Shown here: piece by piece, positions 45,241 to 56,071 of the stretch
Layout: every line of letters begins with the position of its first letter
Numbering within the stretch: position 1 is the first letter of the stretch
NCBI GenBank assembly: GCA_963575645.1
Contig: OY754466.1
Location: 16,904,001-16,968,000 of the forward strand
Direction: 5' to 3'
Source of the DNA: Xanthostigma xanthostigma
Taxonomy: Eukaryota > Arthropoda > Insecta > Raphidioptera > Raphidiidae
Length of the DNA stretch: 64,000 nt
The notes under the pieces: generated by a model
Database searches by the model: none
What the model was told of the DNA's origin: nothing
What the model saw: the letters and a program-made list of their open reading frames with translations, nothing else
Position numbers and translations under genes: made by a program

Positions 45241-45300
45241 TAGCCATTACCCGCGTCACCTCACGCGATATAAGATATTGTATTTTCTTTATTTTAATCA
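45241..45300 (-). mobile_element. Helitron 3'-end fragment
   Basis: The minus strand ends gtgacgcgggtaatgg CTAG followed by T, the usual Helitron terminus. The rest is not recognised. Confidence 0.45.
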
Positions 45301-45571
45301 AATGTCAACATTTTTCAAGTTGGAATGGTCCCGTCGCCCAATTGGCTGGAATTTTTTAATCAAAATAACGAAAGATTATGAAAAAAATTAATTTACTGCA
45401 AAAAATAAACAGTTTTTTGCAGTTTGTTTAGTTTTTCCTTGTTTAAACAAGGACGACAATAGATATCGATTGGCATCATACACTTTTATATTTTATAATC
45501 AGAACTTCGCTGACATGATAAAAAAAAATGAGAACTGGAGACAAATTTTCTTATGAATTCACCACTATGCC

Positions 45572-46879
45572 TTCCAATAGTTAGTGAATTTATTGTTTAA
45601 GTCGGTATACAGAAATTTATAATGTCAATCCTGTATTGGTTTTTCTTTACATTTGCTAATATATATTATTCTATTCTATGTTATTCCTTTATTTTGTTGA
45701 CAAATGGTCATTGGCTAATTTTTCAAATATTCCGTCCTTTTTTATGTATACCTATCTCTTTTGTTAGTATAACGACATTTTTCAATTATTAAATTTATGT
45801 ACCCTGCTGTACAAAATCTACACAGTTCATTGTCATTACGTGTTGTAGGCAGTTGTAGGTTGCTGACAGTGTGTTAATAATAGCTAATATTGTTTAGTTT
45901 TTTATAGCTGTGACTTCCCGGTTATAGTGATTAGTGTTTCGTGCTACTACTTGTTCTGGAATACTGACAACTGATTTATTTTTATTGGTAAGTAATATAT
46001 TTTTATTAAATAACCAGTGTTGACGCCAAGAGCTGAAGTTAGTAGAAAATTATTAATAATTATGAAATGTGTGTTAAACACAAATTACAGTGATAAAATG
46101 GTCTATAAGTAGATATATTTTTATATTACAATTTACAACACTAATTACAAGAATGTTTTAAGATTTTGTGACTTTGCTAACTTTTGGCGGCAAAACTACA
46201 ATCTCATTTTTCAATTACACGCCCCCGGTTTTAATTTTCACCCGATAGATTTTTTTGCATCAAATTGAAGCATTTTGTCCCCTTTCGGGGTGCTACCCTC
46301 CGAATTTTTAACGTTTTTTATTTATTTATATACCTATTAGATCACTTAACGTCGGTTCTGAACAAGTACTTCAATATTTTTAAAAAGTGCGCTTTAGTGC
46401 ACCTAGACCGCATCCTTCAGCTTTAATTTGAGAGCAAAACGGACCCTTTAAATTAAAAAATAAGGTCGGGAGAGTCTTTGTTCGCGTACAGTATTATTTT
46501 TGTCTTTGTTGACTACATTCAAATCGTATAAGGTATGTTGTAACAGAAAATCTATTTTGTCGTTATTAATGAGAAAGCCCCCTTAAAAATTATAAATATC
46601 TTAATTAAACGTTGTGATAATAAATAAAGTCGATAAAATCGTTAAATCCATTATTACACATTTTACAATAATCATAATTTAATTGTTGTACATAAAATTG
46701 ATCCTCAGAGCAACATAATAACTGATTTTTTTTGTTTTTCAAAATGTGTTCGTAATTATGAAGTTTAGAAAAAAATATTTTTTACAAAACTTTCTTAAAA
46801 AAATAAACAGAGTAATAATAAACCAATATAAGAAGTATGCATTATAATAATATTAAAATAAATGACGTTACAGCATATA
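45572..46879. other. Mostly unrecognised
   Basis: A stretch with ttttttatagctgtgacttc, then tttttattg GTAAGTAAT at about 45981-45995, looks like an exon end with a splice donor, but no reading frame accompanies it. Otherwise AT-rich filler. Confidence 0.35.
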
Positions 46880-47757
46880 CAAAGTGAGTCAGACTACCCG
46901 TACCGGTCGTTTATTTCGAAAACGGTTAGTCGTAGAGAGTTGTGTCAAAAATCTGTATTATAAAAGTCCTAATGAAGAATCGAATGGTGATATTTTTTTC
47001 CCCCGGAAAGGTCGGCTTCCCTATTAGTTCGCTCCAGAATGTTCAGAACTCCGGAATTTTAAATGGCACGATAGGTCAAAAGTGGTATTGTTGAAAAGAT
47101 CTTTAAACAATAAGCAAGTTTTGTAGGACATTTTTTTTTGTTACTGTCACCCCTGTTAAGTAATATTCGTTTGAAATTATTAAATTGAAATGTCATAATA
47201 ACGAACTTAATTTAAAAAGTTGGCATTTAAAGTCTAGTTACCTAATTAAACAATGTCACAATAAGTTTTCAATAATTGAAATTGTTTTTTTTTTTTGTCG
47301 AAAAATACTCATAGCATATTTAGAAGAGCTCAGCGGTGTTTAGAAGTACTTAAATGGAAGACAGTTTAAACATTTGTGACATTGTTTTATTAGGTAACTA
47401 GATTTTTAATGCCGACTTTTAAAATTCTGTTCGTTATTATGACATGTTAATTCAATAATTTCCAACGAATATTAGGTATTTATCAGGAGTGGCAGTAAGA
47501 AAAAAAATGTCCTACAAAACTTGCTTATTTTTTAAAGATCTTTTCAACAATACCACTTTTGACCTATCGTGCCATTTAAAATTCCGGAGTTCTGATCATT
47601 CTGGAGCAAACTAATAGGGAAGCCGACCTTTCCGGGGAAAAAAATATCACCATTCGATTCTTCATTAGGGCTTTTATAATACAGATTTTTGACACAGCTC
47701 TCTACGACTAACCGTTTTCGAAATAAACGACCGGTACGGGTGGTCTGACTCACCCTG
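46880..47757. mobile_element. Mariner-type foldback, 878 bp
   Basis: The left end CAAAGTGAGTCAGACTACCC and right end GGGTGGTCTGACTCACCCTG are flanked by TA on both sides. Arms 46880-47276 and 47372-47757 pair almost completely. The loop is about 95 bases. The apparent minus-strand frames at 47544-48009 are readings of the arm, not genes. Confidence 0.82.
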
Positions 47758-47764
47758 TATTTCT

Positions 47765-48020
47765 TCTGTGAATGCGCTCGTTTTTCCCAAAAACAATAAG
47801 GGTTTGCATATTTGCATATCAAACATCCTCTCAAAATTTTGTTTCAATTCGCTCATTCGTTTTACCTGTATCGTGTTCACAAACAAACAGACAACAATAA
47901 TTTTTCCAAAAATATGTTTTTTGGATCGAGACCCAAAGGACCTCAATCGGAAAACATCTAGTAAAATTTTGAAAAGTGAATTATGGCCTAAATTAGTATT
48001 ATTCCCCACTTGTGGAGTGT
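47765..48020 (+). repeat. Dispersed repeat copy
   Basis: Counterpart of 44700-44965 (reversed) and 8985-9105 (direct). It carries tttgcatatcaaacatcctc, cctgtatcgtgttcacaaac, ccaaaaatatgttttttgga and ccccacttgtggag in order. Confidence 0.65.
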
Positions 48021-49248
48021 GAATGCTAAAAACTAAAATCTGAACTTAACATTTTGACGATGATAAATGGTAGCAGTTTCAATTATACATAACGGTTTTT
48101 CAGAGTTACATTGTTACATTGCCATTTGAATTTATAGGTGCATGTATGTATTTCTGTCATGTATTAACTGTCAACTCGTTTAATTACTAATATTTATCTT
48201 CATATCTCAATTTTGTAAGTTTAAAGATATGTTAACACATTTTGGTTTTTGTTTGTTAATCGACATAATAATTTATTGGTTAATAATAATTAACCTACCT
48301 ATTAGTCCAATGCAATTAGTCATTAATATTATAAATGAAAAATGACGGAACTCAGTTATAGTGAACGGATTTGAAAGAATTTTTTTATTGGATTTGTAAT
48401 ACCATAGGCAAAAATGTTTACCTATTTAAAACTTTCGCAATTTTGAAAATCCATAAAGGAGGGGGGTCAAAAAGGCCGGTTTTTTATGCACTTTATGTTT
48501 GAGTAAAAAAAAATGATTTTTTTTCTTTAGTAATATCTGCTAACAATAATAAGTCAATTTTACCCTTAACAGACCACTCCCAATTCTCCCTTGCATCCCT
48601 AAAGGGGGGTTAAAGAGAATTATTTTAGGTACTATTTATTCGTGCGCGGTGTAGGTATATAAATACAAAAATATCTAAATTTGATCAACCAGACTTGATC
48701 AGGATATCTTAGGGTTTTTAGGGTCGCTGATTTCGAATCTGAGGTCCGCTTACCTCAATCACATCAGGTTCTAGGTCATTTGAAGGTTAAACTGTAAAAA
48801 AGCTGATAAAGAAATACAAAAAATCAAATAGGTATATAGGTTTTTGGCGTCCCTGATTCCGTAACTTCACTTCGGATGGTGTAACAACTAACAAGTGTAC
48901 ATGAGGATTTTCAAATAACGCAACGAGACTGTTTTACTGCTTCGACTGAAAGGCAATGTGATTTACTGATCATCAGATACTTTTTAGTTGGACATACACA
49001 CAGAGGTTGATCCGCCAGTTTTAACCGTCACAGATAAGTTTGCCGGTTTGATGCGTCATGCCGGCGTGTCGGTTTAAACCGTTGTCATCCACTAACGCAA
49101 AACAAAAATCCACGCATCAACCTGGCATAGGTTGATCTGTCACATGCAAAACTGCACGTTAGTGGGGAAAACTGGCAGATTTATCCACAGATTAAACCGT
49201 CTTGAAGAAAGTTTTGAACGGCACGGTTTATGTGTTACTAAAGTGAAC

Positions 49249-49710
49249 CAGTGACGGATTTAGGCTTGCTGCCGCCCTAGGCCTCATTCGATGCGCCGCC
49301 CTTTTTGATAAAATGAATTTCATTAATTTTGATCCAATATTTTTATTTAAAAATAACTCTATTTATTGAAATATAATTTTTAATATACCTAACTAATAAA
49401 CATGACAGATAAATAAGTTATAAATTAATCTCACTAAAGGAACAGAAACTAAGCTACTCGATAAAGACTATAATTGATCTATTAAAAAATTAACATCTTA
49501 CCCATACAGATTGAGAAGTAAATTAATGATTTGAATTATTATATTATATTCTATAGAAAAATTTTTATGAAAACTAATCTGAACCAATTTTTTAAATTGA
49601 TTGTCTTTACTCTTCGCCTCTAAAATTTTGTCATTTTAAAAATTTTGCCGCACTTCAAATTATGCCGCCCTGGGCCCGGGCCTCCCGGCCTAGGCGTAAA
49701 TCCATCACTG
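49249..49710. mobile_element. hAT MITE, 462 bp
   Basis: The termini CAGTGACGGATTTAGGC and GCGTAAATCCATCACTG are flanked by a perfect 8-bp TSD AAGTGAAC (49241-49248 and 49711-49718). Subterminal gccgccctaggcc / ggcccgggcctcccggcc are typical. It is nested in the Harbinger element and therefore younger. Confidence 0.93.
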
Positions 49711-49829
49711 AAGTGAACTGCAGGTAAATAATTATTTGACGTATAAAAAGTTCACAGTTATTATAAAAGTTAAAATTAGTCAACTGCTGAAATGTTAAGT
49801 AATAAAAAAAATAGCTTTTTATCATTAAT

Positions 49830-50139
49830 ATGGAAATAATGGACAATACGGGTATAATAAAGCGACGTTCTAAATGGGTTAAAAGTTATTTGCTTAAGAA
49901 AAAACAACTCAGGTTTACTCAGCTATAGTGTTCTATTAAAAGAGCTAAGAGAAAATGACCCGGGCGATTTTAAGAATTATTTGAGAATGGATATAAACAC
50001 ATACTACAGCCTTTTATTAAATTTAGTAAGAGGTGCTCTCACGAAAAAAAATACTGTAATGAGAGAAGAAATTGGTCTAGAGGAACGCTTAATGGCTACT
50101 CTTCGTTTTTTGGCCGGTGCTGTTTATAAATCTCTATAA
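49830..50139 (+). pseudogene. HARBI1-like transposase, N-terminal remnant
   Basis: Two in-frame ATGs open the frame, which reads MDNTGIIKRRSKWVKSYLLK and shifts by one base near 49910. It then continues YSVLLKELRENDPGDFKNYL, RMDINTYYSLLLNLVRGAL, EEIGLEERLMATLRFLAG, ending at TAA (50137-50139). The order RR-x-W-V-x-x-[YW]-L, ELR-x-x-D-x-x-x-F-x-x-[YF]-[LF]-RM and ERL-x-x-TLRFLA-G is the conserved start of PIF/Harbinger nucleases. The DDE catalytic core is absent, so this is an internally deleted, non-functional copy. Confidence 0.85.
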
Positions 50140-50379
50140 TTCCAACAATACCTTCAGAACACATGTTGATTGTCGCAGTTAGAACTTCAAAACAAAACTG
50201 CACGAAAACTGCCCGTTTGTTGGCGGCGACGATTTTCTCCCTGCAGTGCAAACTGGCAGACAAGTCTGGGCTGGTTAAATCTGGCGTGTGCATACCCAAC
50301 AAACGGACAGATAAATACGCACGTTTGAACCGCGCCGTTCCAAACCGGCAGATCAACCTTTGTGTGTGTCCAGCTTTTC

Positions 50380-50840
50380 ACTTGTAACATTTGACTACAC
50401 GTTAGTCAAGTTTCCCACCAATGAAGAGATGCAGTCACATGATGACGATGCCTGCGGGTCCGCTTTCCCACCGTGGCCAGTCGCCGATTCTGGGGCTACG
50501 AATAGAGTTCACTGCGACACACAACACACACCTTTCTGTCGGCGAATACAATCACGAATTTCAACAAATACTGTAAAAATGTCAATAAGATCAAGCGCAA
50601 TACTAAACTGTTTTCGGAGCAGAGAAAAATCTGCAACTCGTGTTGTCCAATCCCCCCGCTTGCTATATCCTGTAATGCATACTTTTAAAGGACGATTGCT
50701 GTCCCTTTGTATACTTTATACATATATACTATACTAGAAATAACGCCATTTTCATGGAAGTGCCCTTAAAAAAGTAGAAGATTTCAAAGGTTAAAGTGTT
50801 TAGTATAAGAAATTAGAAAGATTCGAAAACATTCAATTTC
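50380..50840. other. Unassigned segment in the foldback loop
   Basis: Less AT-rich than its surroundings. The plus strand is open to 50737 with no recognisable domain (for example MQSHDDDACGSAFPPWPVAD). It may be part of the original loop of the foldback or a remnant of something older. Confidence 0.3.
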
Positions 50841-50849
50841 ATTATAAAC

Positions 50850-51085
50850 TTTTTTCTCAATTTGACCTTCCGATGACCTTCAACCTTATATGATGGAGGT
50901 CAGCGAACCTCAATTTCGAAATCAGAGACCCCAAAAGCCTATAGGTATATCTGATTTTCTGTATTTCTTTATCAACTTTTTTACAATTTGACCTTCAAAT
51001 GACCTTGAACCTGATGTGATAGAGGTCAACGGGCCTCAGATTCGAAATTAGCGACCCCAAAAATCTATAGGTATATCTGATTTTA
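50850..51085. repeat. Tandem pair, about 122-bp unit
   Basis: caatttgaccttccgatgac ... ctataggtatatctgatttt and caatttgaccttcaaatgac ... ctataggtatatctgatttt are consecutive imperfect copies within the right arm of the foldback. Confidence 0.7.
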
Positions 51086-51649
51086 AGTCTGGTGATCAAG
51101 TGTAGATATTTTTGTATTTATGTACACTGCGCACGAATAAACAGTAAATGATCCTCTTTAACCCCCCTTTAGGGATGCTAGGGAGGCTTGGGAGTGGTCC
51201 GTTTAGGGTAAAATTGACTTATTATTGTACGTGTGTGAAGTAAGCATCTCAAGTGTCAGCATCTCATAAATAAACCGCATATAAACTGGCATCCCGCATA
51301 GTTCTACAGTTCATGACAAGATTTAACAATAGTTCCGTCGATTTTACTATCGAAATCGCATTTTGAAAAAAATGAGATGCTAACTTCGCAAATCCAATTT
51401 TAGCATCTCATCGGATTTCACAAATTTGAGGGTACTAGAGGTAAAATTAAGAAAGTTGTACATCCTAAATCTATTCTGTACATAGTTCTACCGAGTTAAA
51501 ATAATTAGGATCACTGATAATCATAATAACCAAAATATCCATAGAGAAATCCAGTTTTACTAGTTTCGAGTAAATCGCTAAAATCTGTCACACAGAATCG
51601 TTTAGATAATTAATAAATTTTATTTTACGATAGTTTTTCAATAATAGTT

Positions 51650-52112
51650 ATTGTGCGACTAGTGAGAGAAGGAGAAGATTCCATGAGCGTTAAATTAGTT
51701 AACACGCGAGTGAAATATTCTCCTTCGATCAATAGTCGCACATAATACTTTATTCAACTAGCACGAGTAATATGTAATCGGGGCCCTGATAAAGAGGGAG
51801 AAATAATAAATCACTTTATTGATTGACATACCCACCGTCCTCGATGCACACAAGATGGCCCTGACTTTCGCTGAATTGCGATGCTGTTTTCATATATACA
51901 AATCGCTACCGCGTTCCTATTGGTCCAGAAACTATGCAGTAATAATTCATTACCGTACAGTTTCGGCTCGCTACCGCGTTCCTATTGGTCCAGAAACTAT
52001 GCAGTAATACATTATCGTACAGTTTCGGCTCATTATTAGCACTCTACGCGTCAACATGAAGTAATTTATTGGGCCCCGAAATTATATATTACTCACGCGT
52101 GTTGAATAAATA
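51650..52112 (+). mobile_element. Dispersed TIR element, copy 2
   Basis: The reverse of 2083-2521. The TIR pair is 51749-51788 / 52073-52110 (tttattcaactagcacgag against cacgcgtgttgaataaa, each followed by gggccc). It has a tandem duplication of 65 bases starting tcgctaccgcgttcctattg at 51903 and 51968, absent from copy 1. Confidence 0.65.
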
Positions 52113-52115
52113 AAA

Positions 52116-52540
52116 TTATTGGCCAATTTTTCAGACAATTATATTGACATAAATATAAATGAGTTCACTGAATTTAAAAAGAAATATATTTTATTATTTT
52201 AAAGAAACATTTGTTTTGATTTATTGGGTTTTGCATGAAACCAGAATTGTATCGGGGTTTTTTCGCAAATAAATATATAAGTATTTTAGAAAGCGTTTAT
52301 TAATATGATAACACCGAATAAAAAGAAGAAAATGTACATTTTTCAAAATATAAACTACTTATATAAAAGATTCTTATTTTTTTTTTAAGTTTTAAAAAAT
52401 CATAAACAATAAAATACAAACATAATAGTAGGTACCTGCGTAGTAAAAACAAAAACAAAACTTTAACAGCCGTTTTTATAGGATTTATCGGGTTTAGCTT
52501 CATTCTAAATACACAGATCGATAAAGCTCACCAAAAGTTA
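52116..52540. other. Interior of the long-TIR element
   Basis: The first 40 bases (ccaatttttcagacaattat) resemble the palindrome arm at 61425. The remainder is AT-rich with no coding signal. Confidence 0.4.
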
Positions 52541-53960
52541 TACCACAGCATCTCACGTTTCTATGCATATTTTGTTTACAACAATGATACATAATAACTA
52601 CTAAAGATGTTCAAAAGACCAGCACTCTTGCGAAACTTATGTAACAGACCCTTAGTTATCGTCCAAAACATTTATACAACTCAAAAACACCGGTTATACC
52701 ACAGTATCTCACTTATATATGAACATTTGTTTTTAACAATGAACCCACGGGCGTAGCTATAGCTTCCGTAAGGGGGGGGGGGGTCCGACACCACGGTCGT
52801 AGCTATAGCTTCCGTAAGAGGGGGGGGGGTCCGACACTGCACTTTATTCAGGAAAAATGTTACTACTTTTAGTACTTTAAAGCAGTTATTAGAGCTGAAA
52901 TGACATTGTGACGGCAGAATTGATCAAAAGCGGAATCTATGGTATTTATGAAGTAACTTGAAGACAAAATCTATAAAATGAGATAGGAATATCACTGGGT
53001 TGTTTCGTATGTCTTATCACATGTAAATTCCAGAAATTTTTCTTCTGAATTTTTTTAAACATGGTATTACGTGTGCGTTTTCAAGAAATATTCCAGAAAT
53101 ATAAGGTACATCTTTGGTATATATCCAACATATTTTTGGGTTATTGTTTTGAGTTGATTAAAAAACCTTCCAAATTGAATGAAAAAAATTCATATCGTTT
53201 TTCAGAGATATTCAATAGTTTTTAGCGGTCTTGAAATACTTTCAAAATTATTAAATAAATAAAATATTCGAATAACTATATAAATGTTACTCGAAACATT
53301 CCAGGGACAAACCAAGAATACTTCTGAGTACTATACCCAGAGTGTATATCAGAAAAGTATAAAGTATTTTTAAAACACATCAGAACCCAACGTTATCCGA
53401 ATATACCTGGTTACCTGGCATAAGACAGAAGTATCGCATTATATTTGCAGAGTTTTGAATTTGAATTTTGTAAACTAGAAGACGTAACGAAAAAAATTAA
53501 TTTTGAAGTATTAGATTAATACATAAAAGTAATAATTGACATGAAACTCTGACATAAAGTTAAATTTCATTTGAAACTGTATTAAAACTAAAGGTATTTT
53601 GATAATTTTGTATGTGAATGTTAAAAAAGCGCGCGTCGCGTGGTTAAAAATTTTTAGCGCGGGGCTTCAATGGGGGGGGGGGTCGGATCCCCTAAACCCT
53701 CCCTTATATACGCCCGTGAATGAACCATCAATTTTGGGATTTTTAAAGAACAGAACTATTTCAAAATTTGTGTAAGGGACTTCCAGTTATCATTTAAGGA
53801 AATTGTTACTGCGTAGAAACCTTAGTTATAACACACCATCTCACGTTTTTATGAATATTTCATTTATTTCAGTAAACGGTAATTTCTCTGGATACTCAAA
53901 AGACCAGAATCTTCCACAACTTATATAAAGAACCCATAATTATCCGTCGTAGTCTCCATA
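52540..53960. repeat. Internal repeats of about 150 bp, split by a hAT
   Basis: Units share cac(a/c)(g/c)(t/c)atctcac, a T-rich stretch, caaaagaccag and acttatrtaa.agaccc. They are found at about 52542-52690, 52695-52745 resuming at 53727-53840, and 53845-53960. Confidence 0.55.
52746..53718. mobile_element. hAT element with poly-G tracts, 973 bp
   Basis: The ends CACGGGCGTAGCTATAGC and (reversed right) CACGGGCGTATATAAGGG are flanked by a perfect 8-bp TSD AATGAACC (52738-52745 and 53719-53726). The left terminus is tandemly duplicated (about 52748-52790 and 52793-52836), each copy with a run of at least 9 G followed by tccgacac. A matching G run then gtcggatcccc lies near the right end (53670-53692). 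No coding remnant was recognised. Confidence 0.9.
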
Positions 53961-53964
53961 CAAC

Positions 53965-54535
53965 TGACAATTGGGCTTTTGAATAAAAATTTTTTTTGTC
54001 ATAAATGGAAAGATCGTATATAAGTTTTATAACAAAACTATTTTTCTTTTTTTTTGTTTTCGTTATAATTCAAAAGTTATATCAAATTAAAAATAAATTT
54101 TTGTACCCAGTTCCGAGAACGCGCCGACATTTCCCGAACATAATGTGACGTCATAATGTTTTAGTCAATACACATGTAGAAGCCATTGATAGTATACTGC
54201 GTATATACATTTTACCATTATGACGTCACAACTGTCAAAAACAATTTTAGTGCGTTTGCAGTCACGTGATTTTTTTAAGTATTTTATCAATTTTAAATTG
54301 CTTATAATTAATATAAAAAAAGTTTTTTGAACGTTTTTCGCATCGATTATCAATATTATTTATAATAAAGTTTTAAAATACAATAAAAAAATCGATAATT
54401 ATTTTTTTTTCAAAAGCCTAATTATACCCTAGCATCTCACTTCTCTTATTACGATTATCAGCGATCCTAATTACTTTAACTCGGTAGAACTATGTACAGA
54501 ATAGATTTGGGATGTACAACTTTCTTAATTTAACC
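53965..54535. other. Interior of the long-TIR element
   Basis: AT-rich. From about 54460 it becomes the right terminal inverted repeat (taattactttaactcggtag pairs with 51492-51512). No gene. Confidence 0.5.
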
Positions 54536-55105
54536 TCTAGTACCCTCAAATTTGTGAAATCCAATGAGATGCTAAAATTGGATTTGCGAAGTTAGCATCT
54601 CATTTTTTCAAAATGCGGTTTCGATAGTAAAATCGACGGAACTATTGTTAAAACTTGTCAAGAACTGTAGAACTATGCGGGGTGCCAGTTTATTTGCAGT
54701 TTATTTGTGAGATGCTGACACTTAAAAAATCCGATTTGCGAAGTTAGCATCTCATTTTTTCAAAATGCGGTTTCGATAGTAAAATTGACGCAACTATTGT
54801 TAAATCTTGTCAAGAACTGTAGAACTATGCGAGATGCCAGTTTATATGCGGTTTATTTGTGAGATTCTGACACTTGAGATGCTAACTTCACACACGTATT
54901 ATTGTTAGTAGATATTAATAAAGAAAAAAAATCATTTTTTTTACTAAAAAATAAAGTGGATCACAAACCGGCCTTATTGACCCCCCTCTTTTATGGATTT
55001 TCAAAATTGCGGCAATTTTATATGGGTAAACTTTTTAGTTGATGGCATTATAAATCCAATAAAAAAAATCATTCAAATCCATTCACTATAACTGGGTTCC
55101 GAGAT

Positions 55106-55370
55106 ATAAATAGCTAATTGCACTGAACTATATATTATATATTGTTGGCGATTAATTAAAATTTGTAGTTTTTCATAAGGAAAATATTGTGGAAATAATA
55201 TATTTTTAAAATCTAGATACATGGCAGTTTTTGGCGTAGTTGTTCTTTCTAGGTACCGAGTTTGGTCCTTTTTTCACATTTATGTTTTTGATGGAATTAT
55301 ATCTCGGAACAGATAAGTTGTTATTTGCTGTTAGGTATTTGAGTAAAAAAATTACGAAAAATTAATTTGA
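55106..55370. other. Spacer, nothing recognised
   Basis: Short AT-rich stretch between the foldback and the second copy of the tRNA-headed repeat. Confidence 0.4.
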
Positions 55371-55371
55371 G

Positions 55372-55914
55372 AAACAATTGCACATACCGCTAAACTAGCG
55401 GTATGTGCTTTATTATCACTTTGTGCGTCAGAACTGACTTTCGTTCATATAAGAAGTTATATCTAAGTTAATTTCACACGAAATCCATTCAAATTGAAGC
55501 TTTTTGAAAAGAGGAGATTCTAATCTATAAAACAGAACCATTTTTAAATCAATTCGAGTTCATAAATACTATTAAAATTGTAATTGAAAATTACAAACAG
55601 CAGTTGTCGGTTGGTCTGTACGTATGTACGTATGTACGTACGTCACGACTCTACAGATCGCAATTTTGGTCGGATTGCCTTAGGTTATATTTTATTCACT
55701 TTGTTTACTATCAGACCAGAACCCTATTTAAATTCACTAAAATGTGTTCAGTAGTTTAATTTTTATAAACAGTTTTATTTTATTATTTTTGACAGCTAAT
55801 AGTTTAAAAAACAATATAATAATTGCTGTGTAAATATAGTGTAATCCATAAAACAAGTGCTACACTTCTATACCGTGATAACACCACTACACGTAGTAGG
55901 CCGCCGTAGCGTAA
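55372..55914 (+). repeat. tRNA-headed dispersed repeat, copy 2, left part
   Basis: Matches 10859-11424 closely, including the starting hairpin gcacataccgct/agcggtatgtgc and a shorter (TACG)n run. It stops in the A-box-like segment (gccgtagcgtaa), where a 3-kb element is inserted. The repeat resumes at 58919. Confidence 0.85.
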
Positions 55915-56071
55915 AGGTGTCTGCCCACTACACCGTACCATACCATGACCGTGCTAGGAACGTATCATGCACGAAAAGAAACACGACACGCGCTACTATG
56001 CCCACTGCAACGGATTGACACCGTTCTATGCCCGTATATAACCCGTATGCAACGTGTATGATGCCCGTATG

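Larger units (their letters stand above)
43915..45570. mobile_element. Nested foldback
   Basis: Outer arms 43915-44140 and 45352-45570 pair (atcgatatctattgtcgtcc, ttgtttaaacaaggaaaaac and its complement, itself a palindrome). Within lies a second foldback at about 44130-44695 whose arms share ccgtatctttac / gtaaagatacgg, tgaaaatacctgaaaatc / gattttcaggtattttca, and tcgaatgtttaaacaat / attgtttaaacattcga. Between the inner foldback and the right outer arm sit a dispersed repeat (44700-44965) and a Helitron end (45241). Confidence 0.65.
48986..50375 (+). mobile_element. PIF/Harbinger element, internally deleted
   Basis: Ends AGTTGGACATACACACAGAG GTTGATC and (reverse of right) AGCTGGACACACACAAAGGT TGATC. 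Flanking TTT on both sides (48983-48985 and 50376-50378) is a possible 3-bp TSD. It contains the N-terminal piece of a HARBI1-like transposase (49830-50139), and a hAT element is inserted at 49249-49710. Several ggcagatcaacc / ggttgatc and aaccg units lie near both ends. Confidence 0.82.
51229..54897. mobile_element. Long-TIR DNA element, 3.7 kb, 8-bp TSD
   Basis: The left end ACGTGTGTGAAGTAAGCATC and the right end (reversed) ACGTGTGTGAAGTTAGCATC are flanked by ATTATTGT on both sides (51221-51228 and 54898-54905). The TIR runs about 275 bases from the left end to near 51510. On the right it is duplicated in tandem (54540-54710 and 54725-54897). Interior units of about 150 bases repeat around ataccacagcatctcac. 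An 8-bp TSD with very long TIRs suggests a Mutator-like or similar superfamily, but there is no transposase, so the class is uncertain. It holds a TIR element (51650-52112) and a hAT (52746-53718). Confidence 0.72.
48346..55105. mobile_element. Foldback, loop and right arm both interrupted
   Basis: The left arm (about 48346-48870) starts acggaactcagttatagtga. The right arm runs about 50900-51228 and then resumes at 54906-55105, ending cactataactgggttccg. Matching blocks include gatcaaccagacttgatc / gtctggtgatcaag, aggggggttaaagag / ctctttaacccccct, and gaccccc-containing ends. A Harbinger element (48986-50375) lies in the loop and a long-TIR element (51229-54897) in the right arm. Without them the foldback would be about 1.7 kb. 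Confidence 0.78.

Noticed and set aside
45981..45995. Splice donor of a host gene
   Set aside because: The GTAAGT motif has no reading frame or branch/acceptor context to support it.
47544..48022. Overlapping frames of 84-111 codons on both strands
   Set aside because: They span the junction of a mariner-type foldback arm and a dispersed repeat, and copies of those repeats elsewhere have stops.
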